A stretch of 64,000 nucleotides of DNA from Ampelomyces quisqualis (lineage: Eukaryota; Ascomycota; Dothideomycetes; Pleosporales; Phaeosphaeriaceae), in contig JAGTXZ010000005.1 of NCBI GenBank assembly GCA_018398575.1, positions 744,001-808,000 of the forward strand, given 5' to 3'. Under the pieces are notes generated by a model. The model saw only the letters and a list, made by a program, of their open reading frames with translations. It made no database searches and was not told the DNA's origin. Position 1 is the first letter of the stretch; each line of letters starts with the position of its first letter. A program made the translations under genes and the position numbers. This document shows, one piece after another, positions 11,737-22,989 of this stretch.

Positions 11737-11903
11737 AAATATACCTGCTAAACAGGTATATTTACGCAGAGAGCAAGTATATTTACATAGCAAGCAGGTA
11801 TATTTACACAATAAGCAGGTATATTTACACAATAAGTAGGTATATTTACACAATAAGCAGGTATATTTACACAATAAGCAGGCATATTTACACAGTAGCA
11901 ATG
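11737..11903. repeat. Subterminal palindrome and 21-bp minisatellite
   Basis: A perfect 11-bp inverted repeat (AAATATACCTG / CAGGTATATTT, 5-nt loop, 11737-11763) leads into nearly seven tandem 21-bp units. These start with TATTTAC(A/G)C and end GCAGGTA, from 11759 to about 11903. Related GTGTAAATAT words in inverted orientation occur near the right end (about 45290-45335). Short subterminal repeats of this kind are usual transposase-binding sites in CACTA elements; here that role is inferred. Confidence 0.8.
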
Positions 11904-11949
11904 TAACGTTAGAATCTAGTTTATAATTAGAGCAATTTGTATTCTATCT

Positions 11950-13001
11950 TTTAGAATAACCTAGCTTGTTAACTAAGAATAGCAATTTTAAAGTTGTTTT
12001 CTAAGTTGTATTAAAGTAGAACACCTAAGCTACTCTAATAAGATTTACAATGTAGTCTACTAACACCTATATTATATTATTATTTTCTTTATCTACTATT
12101 TAAGGACGTAGCGTTAATTTACTAGCTAGTTTTACCCTTTAATATCTTGCAATTCTAGCCTAGCTTAATATATTAGCTAGATCCTAGAAAAGTGTTACAA
12201 CAGTGCTAAAGAACAGAGGCGCTATTGTCTGTTCTAAGTTAGCGTAGAATATTATAAAAGCGTTACTTTGCAATACAAAGTTCTGCAAACGCGCAGAAAA
12301 TACACTAACCTTTACTCTAGTTAGTAGTATAAGATTCTTATATATAACAAGGTTGTAGGGCGCTGTCCTTATGTACTAGTAGGCTAAAGAGTTATCTATC
12401 TGTCTTAGTTTATGTTGCTATTTAGAATCTATCCTTGCGTTTGTGTAACGTATAAGGCAGTGTACTATAGGTGTTAGATCTTTTTTAGTTACTATTGTTA
12501 AACTATTTCCTTTAGGAGTTGTGTTGCTCTATTAAGTATGCGTTCTTTACTTCTAGATTATAGTGCTAATTTCTGCGCTTTAATGCTTATATAGCGTTAA
12601 TGTAGTAAATATCTTTATTGTCTATAAAAACTGCTCTAGTAACTATTGTATATAACTAGCTAGAAGGCTAAAGTCCTAAATATTCTAGCCTAGGTAAAGC
12701 AGGTAATAGAATTGTACAGTACATAATAGAAGCAGGTCTAGATTGCTTCTATAATACAGACTTTTGTATTTGTGCAAGAATAACTGTGCGTACGCATTAA
12801 CCTCTACAATTTCTGCGCTTGTAAAGTTCTGTTAGCTAGTGTAGTAGAGTAGCTAATAGTACTATAAGAAGTTTACTGCGTACTACTTTAGCAAGAAGTA
12901 AGCTATAGCAAGGGCGCTATATATTAAGAAGAATAATTACTATTTGTATATAGTCTAATTAGTAAAGCTACTTATTACTCTTAGAGCAGTTCTTACGTAG
13001 G
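11950..13001 (-). pseudogene. Tnp2-like (CMC) transposase, C-terminal part
   Basis: Minus-strand frame that continues directly, in frame, from the N-terminal part at 27204 once retroelement copy 1 and one copy of its GTAGG duplication are ignored. It carries the family's C-terminal features: a Pro/Thr-x-Tyr-Val-Arg start, an aromatic helix region and the segment ending LEQFL before TIK, which corresponds to the conserved Glu-Arg of the DDE catalytic triad region. Stops are TAA/TAG at positions where Gln or Trp would be expected after C-to-T change. The first in-frame stop after the conserved block is at 12100-12102, but the frame reads on to about 11950, so the true end is uncertain. Confidence 0.6.
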
Positions 13002-13300
13002 TGTAACAAGCACATACAAACATATGTTACATCTAATACCTTATAAAGGCTTAGTAACAGAGTATATAGGGAGCTAGTAGATTAGGACTAAAAGTGCTTT
13101 AACAGCGCTCTAACTTAGCTGCTACGCCTACTATAAATATAAGCCTATAGCATAGATAGAAGACAAGTTTCTCTTGTCCTTCTGTACAAGACCTATAGGT
13201 GTATAGCTAATCTAGAATCTCTACTACAACACGCACTTCTATATGCCTCTAATACATATCTAATTTAATCCTAATAGCTATACCTACCTGCGTTAATACA
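13002..13300 (+). repeat. 5' LTR of chromovirus copy 1
   Basis: 299 bp, TGTAACAAGC...GTTAATACA. Preceded by GTAGG. Confidence 0.93.
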
Positions 13301-15893
13301 TTATAAGAGAAACTTTGTTCTACTAGTAATAGCATTTAGATAATATTGCTATTTACTTTTAAAAAGATTGCGTTAAAACGTCTAGAACTCTATCTAAATT
13401 AGATCTGTTTGCAACTTTAAATCTATTAAACATAGTTAAGATCTCTTAAATCTCTTAACAGCTAAAGCCTTTAGGTTTAGATCTTTCTATTAATATAACA
13501 GTTAGGATTACTTTAGAAAAGTTGCGTTTAGCGCTACAATAGAAACTTAGAGACTATTAATAACCTAAGAGTATTAGAGGCAACGCTAATAACTCTCCCT
13601 AAAGAACTAACTCTAAGAGCCTTCCTCTAAGACAACTCTGTATTAACTGTAACAACTTAGCAATAGAGTGCTAAAGCAAAAAAGACAAACACTAAAAAAC
13701 TCTCTTAGCCTAGAGCTACACTAAATCTAACCCCTGCCTAAATAGAAGTTAATTAATTACAACAAAATTTAAAACAGGCTTTAGCAGAAATTAATTCCCT
13801 TAAAAAAGGACTAACTCTGTTAGTAGAACTAGACAAGCCTTTACCTACTACTAAATTACTCTAGAACAATTCTGCACCTTGCTGTTTATCTAACAGCTCT
13901 ACATCTAAGTACTTATATTACTATAAGAGCTTTTGCTAACTTTAACAATCTAAGAAAACGCCTAATATAAACAATCTTAGTAATAGAAAAGATCCTACCT
14001 TCTACTAATAGCAGGCCTTAATCTAGGATTAACTTAAAATTAACTTAGATTACTATTAGACTAAAAGACAACGCATAGCCTTAGTATAGGGCTACACTAC
14101 AAGATTAGCTAAGAGCTATCTTAAGCTACAATATTTATTAGATACTAATTAAGAGCAATTTTAGAACGCTAAGCAAATAGTTAAGCTACTTAAGTCCTAC
14201 TTTATTATAAGTAACAAGGTAGCTAAAAGCTATACAGCGTTTAATTAATTGCAGATAACAAAAAAGGAAACGTTCTCCTTGTTTAAAGCTAGGTTTTTAA
14301 GTTCTGCAGTTAAGGGACAAGTACCTCCTTTAGAGTAGTTTTACTACTTATAGACTAAGATTACGCTAGGGTTGCAAGCCCTTAACCTAGAATTTAGGCA
14401 CTAATAGAAGAACTTATTTAATTAGATAGTAGAACACCTTACTACATACAATATAGAGTAGAAGAACAACTCTACACTAAGTATAACACTAGCTGCTGCT
14501 AAGTTACTAATTAGGTTAGCCCTATAACAAAATTTGGAGCTAAATTAGACTACTACTACTAACGCTCTAACAAATTCTGCGCTAGCCTATTAATCTATAA
14601 TAGTGCGTCTTTCTACAAAAACCCCTAAGCTAGAATAATAAAAGACTTCTAGTAGTTGTTACAATTACAGTAAGCTAGAACACTACTCTAGTAACTACAC
14701 AAAGCCTTATGTGCGTTAGATTAAAGCTGTAGAAGTAGATAAGTATAAAGATGCTTAAGAGCAACCTAATCAGAAGGTATATTGTACAAGAAATAGAAGC
14801 GCCTAGAAGAACACTTCTCTCTAGGCCTAAGCTGTTACAATCTATTCTACTTTAACTTTTCTTATTTGTTTTACAGTCCCTATTTCTTTATGCCTACGCT
14901 TCTTTATAACTAAGGTCTTAGCTTACACCTTAATACTCTTATTAACACTAGTGCTTAAGGTTTCTTATTTTTAAATTTACAAATTGTTTTATCTGTTTTT
15001 AAAGCCTTGCAGCAACCTATCTAGAAGCTCTTCTTCTAGGTTTAGGTGCGCAGCTTTAAAGATTAGATTACTTTTTTAGTTACTTAATATATTTAACTAC
15101 ACTTAAATATTAATAGCCAAAAGATTTTAAACTGTCTATTCTTTATTCTTAATCTTAGGTCTTAGGATTATATACTTAGCCTCTAATAGTTAAGATAATT
15201 TAAGATTCAATTAGACATAGATAGGTTACAGTTTATTTAGCTATTTAAGTACCTCTATTTATACAATCTTTTACTCTCTATTCCTACTGTTCTATATTAA
15301 GCTATAGTGCTAGCTACTATCTATCTTAATGTGTAACAACGCAACGCCTTATAGAAGAAAGAAGACTATTGTATCTAAAACAGTCCTTACTATTCTTCTC
15401 CTTCTATTTATTGTATTAAGGGATGCTTAAAGCTCCTATTAGCCTAAAAAATCTTAGAGATTTCTTATACCCTAACTAAGCAAACCTGTTTAGAGTCTAA
15501 ATCCCCTCTAAGCACCTGCATAGCTCTTATTTCTGCTAATACATTTTACTTTATTATAAAGAAGCCCTAGAACAAGTTCTTTACAACAAGCCTTTATAAG
15601 ATTAATAGGATCCTTGCCTCTAAGGACAACGCAGACAATTAAAGCCAATTAGATAAGAGATTACCTGCCTGCTACTCCTAGTATTAGGATGTATTTAGCA
15701 AGTTAGCAGCTAATTAATTACTTCTTTACTATCTATATAATTACAAGATTGTCCTTAAAGAACTATTACTAAATGCGTTTAGTCCCCTGTACAAGCAGAA
15801 TTAGGAGAAGCTTAAAGCTACTAAGGCCTACGTCTAAGAACACCTTTGGAAGAGTTTTATTAAGGCTAGCCAAAGCCCTTTCGCTTTACCTAT

Positions 15894-16192
15894 TATAACA
15901 ACGCAGGTAGGTACAGCTATTAGAATTAAATTAGATACGTATTAGAGGCATATAGAAGTGCGTATTGTATTAGAGATTCTAGATTAGCTATACACCTATA
16001 GGTCTTATACAAAAGGACAAGAGAAACTTGTCCTCTATCTATACTATAGGCTTATATTTATAGTAGGCGTAGCAGCTAAGTTAGAGCGCTGTTAGAGCGC
16101 TTTTAGTTCTAATCTGCTAGCTTCCTACATACTCTATTACTAAGCCTTTATAAGGTATCAGATGTAACATGTGTTTGTATGTGCTTGTTACA
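15894..16192 (-). repeat. 3' LTR of chromovirus copy 2
   Basis: 299 bp. The outer end is mutated (starts TATAACAACGC instead of TGTATTAACGC on the plus strand), but the length is conserved. Confidence 0.88.
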
Positions 16193-16515
16193 TTACCTCT
16201 CTTCTTAAAATCAATAGTCTCTATTAATTAGGTTTGCATTAGTATTATTTTAGATACCTCTCTAAATTGTTATAAACTCTTATTTACCTTAAGTTTATTT
16301 TAAGATAACGTAATGTAGCTGTTTGTTATTGTTTTAATTAGCGCGCCAGCGCATTTAACGTTCCTAACTTTACCTTAAGCTTTTTAAGCATATATACAAG
16401 GCTAGCCCTTTAGTATACTACTTCTCTACACTCTCCCCCTTACGTTTGTATACCTAAAGCTATCTAAGCCTTATCCTTTCTTAATTACTAGCTAACTATA
16501 TAGTAGATACACACA

Positions 16516-17220
16516 ATGCCTATTCCTATCCCTTCTAAAGCTTATCTTCTAGCCTATTAGGTTGTTTACCTGCAGGCTGCAAAGGCTTTTGCCTGCAGCT
16601 ATTTTAATATTAAGTTTAGATTTTATTTAAACGTATCTAAGAAGTGTACTTATTGCACACTCTTAAATAAGAAGTATTGCCTAGTTCCTCTATATGTAGG
16701 CTAGAAGTATAATAGCCTTTCTAGGGCCCTTAACTGCAGGTTTGCTACCTTAGGTAGAGACAAGTCTAACAAGGTAGTGTTAGAGCAAGAGGCTACTATT
16801 AAAGAGGTAGTGTTTTAGTTAGCTGCTATTGTGCAAGTAAGTACTACACAAGTAGCTAATATAAACAACGCTAACTTGTTAGTTAGCGCTTATTACTAGA
16901 GAGAGGAGCTAGCTAGAGAGGTTAGGGCAATAGCTAAGAAGGTTAGGTTGCTTAAGAGGAGTATAGCAAGGTTAACTAGTGTAGTTACTTAGCTAGTAGA
17001 TGTTATAATAGCATTAAGGGCCAATTAGTTAGTAGAGTAAGAGGAGGCGCAAAAGGCAGCGCAAGAGGCTAGTACTTGTAGCAAGTAAGGCTAGAATAGA
17101 AGACTACTAGGTAGTGTGTTAGTGTCTGCACCTAGGGATTTAGATAATTAAGAACGTCTTACTAGTAGCAACAACAGTCTACTGTTAGATCTAATAGAAG
17201 AGTAAGACTTCTATTGTTAA
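16516..17220 (+). pseudogene. Antisense accessory frame of chromovirus copy 2
   Basis: Begins ATGCCTATTCCTATC and stays in one frame for about 235 codons. It is interrupted only by TAG/TAA, mostly at the same places as in the other two copies. Visible: a Cys motif KKCTYCTLLNKKYC, a GRDKSNKVV stretch and a long Glu/Arg/Lys/Leu-rich segment (REELAREVRAIAKKVRLLKR) that looks like a coiled coil. It is antisense to the retroelement and lies between chromodomain and 3' LTR. Function unknown; not a recognised retroviral domain. Confidence 0.6.
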
Positions 17221-20200
17221 TAGCTGTTACCTACTAGTATAGTAGTTGCAATATTAAGTTTAATTTTCCTAACATAATTATCTTGCAATACTATAAGATC
17301 TTTAACTTCTTTTTCTTATGCTGTAATCTATTTGGCTAACGCTTGTAGAGGTCCTAGCTGTTTTAGATAGTGTTTATAGAACGCTTGCAGTATGTATAGA
17401 GCGCTTATAAAGTTTAAGGTATTATACTAGGTAGAGTTAAGATTATAGCCTACCTATTTTACACAATACTTTAGGATAGAGCAGTATAGCTTGCTAGCTA
17501 GAATCTCTTTAACTTCCTATTCTTTAACGCCTTAAATTAGAATGCTAGATAGGTTTAGGCTTAGCTAACTAGCTAGAGGGTTATTAGAGTCCTTATAGAG
17601 GACATCTAGAGTAAACACATTATAGATCTTAGATTCTTTAGGTAGCTTTAGTTAAAATAAATAGCCAACTTGTTCTAAAACTTTAAAAAAGCTTTCCTAC
17701 AATTTAGCAAGTTTGCAACTTAGGTAGGTAACAGATAGGTTTTAGGTTAAGAGGTAAACCTTGTTACCTACTACCTAATTAACAGGTTAACAATATTTAT
17801 TTACCTTAGCAGCTATTTATTGCTGCGCCTTCTCTATATTGTCTTTAGCTATGCGCTAGGCTTTATGCATGCAGGTAGCTAAGCTTAAGGCATTCTTAAC
17901 GTTTATATCTTTGTATTTTAAAGAGAATAATGCCTAATCCTAGCTCTGTTGTAGTTTAGATCTAAATAAAAGCTAGTATAGTGCTATACTAATTGCAGAG
18001 TGTAGCAGTGTAGCTTAAGCTTAATTAATTATTAGCAAGAGGTTACTCTAGTTGTCCTAGTAGTAGAACACAAAGAGCCTTAATTATTAATTAATATACT
18101 TGTTTATAATCTTAGTTTGTCTATTAGTTTGTTTATAGTAGGCTATAGAAAGCTTAATTTGCACGCCTAGGATCTTGCAGAACTTAGACTAGAATTAGAA
18201 CACAAACTAGAGGCTGCAGTTAGACACTATGCTTTTAGGCGTATAGCTAAATTAGTATACCTATTAAATAAACAAATAAGCTATTTCCTAGGCATTAATA
18301 GTCTTGTAACACAGAATAAAGATAGCTTGCTTTAATAGGCAATTAATAATAACTATAATTTAATTATAGCTATGCTAATTAGTTAAGAATGTTTTAAAAT
18401 CTATACACAAATACTATATAGGCCTGTTAGGAATTAGTAACAGATAGAGGAACCCTTAGAATTAGAGCTGTCTTAGATAAGATCTTTAATAAGAAACGCA
18501 GTTTTATATATAGCGTTTGCATATAGCCTCTATGCCTTTCTAGTAGTATTGCTAAGCTAGAAGCTAATACGTCTTTATAGCGCTTAGGTAGGCAGTAGAT
18601 ACCTAATTATAAGCTTCTCTAATTAGTTAGGTGCACAAAGGAGAATCCCTAGGTACACATAGGCGTAAGTAATATAGTAGTAGTTCTTCTTAGACACAAT
18701 ACAGCTATAGTAGCGTAAAGCGTTCTTTCTTAAAGGAGCAGCAATTCTCTGCTAACAGGGCTTTAATTAGTTCTAACAAGTTAAGATTTAGAGGGGCACT
18801 AATAGATTAGACTAAAATAGCTAAAACATTAATTTCTAGCTAGTTACAGACGTAGTTCTAAGCTAGTTTAGAGTTAACTAGGAGGTTTAGGCGTTTAGGT
18901 CCTAGAAGTACACAGGATCTGTTGTCTTGTTAGGCAGCCTTAACCTTACTAACGTCCTGTTTCCTTTAGCTTAAGATATTAGCTTGCTTATTAAGCTTGC
19001 TAGGCGTGTACTTAATACAGAAATTAAAAGAGGTAATAATCTCTGCCTATTATACTTAACGTGCATTAAGAACCTTAGTAGTTATAAAGTATTCTAAAGA
19101 GCAGTAATCTAAATACACCTAGATTTAACTCTGTATAGAAGTAAGTTTAGCTCTCTACTTTTTAAACACTTTTAGAATAGCAAAAAGTTCTTTGTTGTGT
19201 ATTTTCTAATTAAGCTTAGCCCTAGATAGAGTGTAACTGTAAAAGGCTACAGAATACTACTTATTATTAAGGTACTTCTAAGAGAGTACTCCTGCTATTA
19301 CTCTATCTAACGCGTTAGTTTCTAACTTTGTGTTATACTTAGGATAGAAATAAGATAGCGTAGGAATAGCTAGGAGTAAGGCTTTAATCTAATTAAAAGC
19401 CTGTTAGCAGTCTGTAGTCTATTCAAACAGTGTAGAGGGACTTTAAAGCTTTAGAATTAGTTTAGCTACACAAGAGAAATCCTTAATAAACTATTAATAG
19501 AAACTAGCAAAACTAAGAAATAACTTAACGCTAGTAACTGTAGTAGGTTCAGCCTAGTTTTAGAGTACTTCTACCTTGTTAGAGTTAACTTTAGTGCCCT
19601 AATTTGTCAAAACGTAGCCTAAATACTTTGTGCAGGTTATATAGAATTTACTCTTCTAAATGTCTACTTAGAGTCCTGCAGTACGTAGGCGCTCTAAGAC
19701 CTTTTAGACGTGTTCCTAATGTAAGTTTATATCCTCTAAGTAGATTAGGATGTTATTAAGATATGCAATACAGAAATTGTTAAAATAATTAATTAGTACA
19801 TTATTTATATAGCGCTAATACGTTGCTAGCCTATTGCACAAGCCAAAAGAGAGAACCTTACACTTATATATACTGTAACAGGTTCAAAAGGTAGTATACT
19901 CTTTAGAGTTAGGATCTATACAAATTTTGTTAAAGGCAGCCTAGATATTAAACTTAGTAAAGATCTTAGCTTTAGAGGGACGTAATAGCAGCTTATTAAT
20001 ACAAGAGATTAGATAGACGTCCTTGCGCGTAAGAGCGTTAATCTTCTAGTAGTCTACACAGATGCGTATATCTCTATTTAGTTTGCGTACACAGAGAATA
20101 GGTAAAGCAAAAGGGCTTTAGCTAGCCTTAATAAAACCCTTCTAAAGGTGTTCCTAGACGTAGGCCTTAGTAGCTTTAAGCTCCTCCTGATTCTGCTTGT

Positions 20201-22690
20201 ATAGAAGACTAAACGCATTTAGTAATAGTTCTTTAAGAACAATCTTGTAATTATACAGACAGTAAAAAGGCAATTAATTAGCTACTAACTTACTAAATAC
20301 ATTCTAATACTAGGAGTAGCAAGCAGGTAATCTCTTATCTAATTGGCTTTAATTGTCTGCGTTGTCCTTAGAGGCAAAGATCCTGTTAATCTTATAGAAG
20401 CTTATTGTAAAGAACTTGTTCTAGAGCTTCTTTATAATAAAGTAAAATGTATTAGCAGAAATAAGAGCTATGCAGGTGCTTAGAAGAGATTTAGACTCTA
20501 AACAGGTTTGCTTGGTTGGGGTATAAAGAATCTCTAAGATTTTTCAGGCTAATAGGAGCTTTAAGCATCCCTTAATACAATAAATAGAAGGAGAAGAATA
20601 GTAAGGACTGTTTTAGATACAATAGTCTTCTTTCTCTTATAGAGCGTTGCGTTATTGCACATTAAGATAGACAGTAGCTAGCACTGTAGCTTAATGTAGA
20701 ACAGTAGGAATAGAGGGTAAAGAATTGTATAAACAGGAGTACTTAGATAGCCAAATAAACTGTAACCTATCTGTGTCTAATTAAATCTTAAATTGTCTTA
20801 ACTATTAGAGGCTAAGTATACAATCCTAAGACCTAAGATTAAGAATAAGAAATAGATAGTTTAAAATCTTTTAGCTATTAATATTTAAGTGTAGTTAAAT
20901 ATATTAAGTAACTAAAGAAGTAATCTAATTCTTAAAGCTGCGCACCTAAACCTAAAAGAGGAGCTTCTAGATAGGTTGCTGCAAGGCTTTAAAAACAGAT
21001 AAAACAATTTGTAAATTCAAAAATAGGAAACCTTAAGCACTAGTGTTAACAAGAGTATTAAGGCGTAAGCTAAGGCCTTAGTTATAAAGAAGCGTAGGCA
21101 TAAGGAAATAGAAACTATAAAACAAATAAAAAAGGTTAAGGTAAAATAGATTGTAACAGCTTAGGCCTAAGGAGAAGTGTCTTTTTAGGCGCTTCTGTTT
21201 TTTATACAATATACTTTCTAATTAGGTTGCTCTTAAGTATCTTTATACTTATCTACTTCTATAGCTTTAATCTAACGCACACAAGGCTTTATACAGTTAC
21301 TAAAGTAGTGTCCTAGCTTACTACAATTATAACAACTACTAGAGGTTTTCTGTTGTTCTAGCTTAAAGGTCTTTGTAGAAAGACGCACTATTATAGATTA
21401 ATAGGCTAGCGCAGAATTTGTTAGAGCGTTAGTAGTAGTAGTCTAATTTAGCTCCAAATTTTGTTATAGGGCTAACCTAATTAGTAACTTAGCAGCAGCT
21501 AGTGTTATACTTAGTGTAGAGTTGTTCTTCTACTCTATATTGTATGTAGTAAGGTGTTCTACTATCTAATTAAATAAGTTCTTCTATTAGTGCCTAAATT
21601 CTAGGTTAAGGGCTTGCAACCCTAGCGTAATCTTAGTCTATAAGTAGTAAAACTACTCTAAAGGAGGTACTTGTCCCTTAACTGCAGAACTTAAAAACCT
21701 AGCTTTAAACAAGGAGAACGTTTCCTTTTTTGTTATCTGCAATTAATTAAACGCTGTATAGCTTTTAGCTACCTTGTTACTTATAATAAAGTAGGACTTA
21801 AGTAGCTTAACTATTTGCTTAGCGTTCTAAAATTGCTCTTAATTAGTATCTAATAAATATTGTAGCTTAAGATAGCTCTTAGCTAATCTTGTAGTGTAGC
21901 CCTATACTAAGGCTATGCGTTGTCTTTTAGTCTAATAGTAATCTAAGTTAATTTTAAGTTAATCCTAGATTAAGGCCTGCTATTAGTAGAAGGTAGGATC
22001 TTTTCTATTACTAAGATTGTTTATATTAGGCGTTTTCTTAGATTGTTAAAGTTAGCAAAAGCTCTTATAGTAATATAAGTACTTAGATGTAGAGCTGTTA
22101 GATAAACAGCAAGGTGCAGAATTGTTCTAGAGTAATTTAGTAGTAGGTAAAGGCTTGTCTAGTTCTACTAACAGAGTTAGTCCTTTTTTAAGGGAATTAA
22201 TTTCTGCTAAAGCCTGTTTTAAATTTTGTTGTAATTAATTAACTTCTATTTAGGCAGGGGTTAGATTTAGTGTAGCTCTAGGCTAAGAGAGTTTTTTAGT
22301 GTTTGTCTTTTTTGCTTTAGCACTCTATTGCTAAGTTGTTACAGTTAATACAGAGTTGTCTTAGAGGAAGGCTCTTAGAGTTAGTTCTTTAGGGAGAGTT
22401 ATTAGCGTTGCCTCTAATACTCTTAGGTTATTAATAGTCTCTAAGTTTCTATTGTAGCGCTAAACGCAACTTTTCTAAAGTAATCCTAACTGTTATATTA
22501 ATAGAAAGATCTAAACCTAAAGGCTTTAGCTGTTAAGAGATTTAAGAGATCTTAACTATGTTTAATAGATTTAAAGTTGCAAACAGATCTAATTTAGATA
22601 GAGTTCTAGACGTTTTAACGCAATCTTTTTAAAAGTAAATAGCAATATTATCTAAATGCTATTACTAGTAGAACAAAGTTTCTCTTATAA

Positions 22691-22989
22691 TGTATTAACG
22701 CAGGTAGGTATAGCTATTAGGATTAAATTAGATATGTATTAGAGGCATATAGAAGTGCGTGTTGTAGTAGAGATTCTAGATTAGCTATACACCTATAGGT
22801 CTTGTACAGAAGGACAAGAGAAACTTGTCCTCTATCTATGCTATAGGCTTATATTTATAGTAGGCGTAGCAGCTAAGTCAGAGCGCTGTTAGAGCACTTT
22901 TGGTCCTAATCTGCTAGCTCTCTACATAATCTGTTACTAAGCCTTTATAAGGTATTAGATGTAACATGTGTTTGCATGTGCTTGTTACA
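22691..22989 (-). repeat. 5' LTR of chromovirus copy 2
   Basis: 299 bp, plus-strand TGTATTAACG...CTTGTTACA. Followed by CCTAT. Confidence 0.93.

Larger units (their letters stand above)
15894..22989 (-). mobile_element. Ty3/gypsy chromovirus copy 2, inserted in copy 1
   Basis: Opposite orientation. The 5' LTR is 22691-22989 and the 3' LTR 15894-16192. The target duplication CCTAT lies at 15889-15893 and 22990-22994. Length is 7,096 bp. It interrupts copy 1 just upstream of its reverse transcriptase. The polyprotein is read on the minus strand; the plus strand carries the antisense frame (16516-17220). Because copies 1 and 2 are inverted relative to each other, 13002-15893 pairs with 20098-22989, and 15894-20097 pairs with 22995-27198. 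This produces multi-kilobase inverted repeats. Confidence 0.9.

Noticed and set aside
11759..11903. CRISPR-like array
   Set aside because: Tandem 21-bp units without unique spacers, in a eukaryotic transposon.
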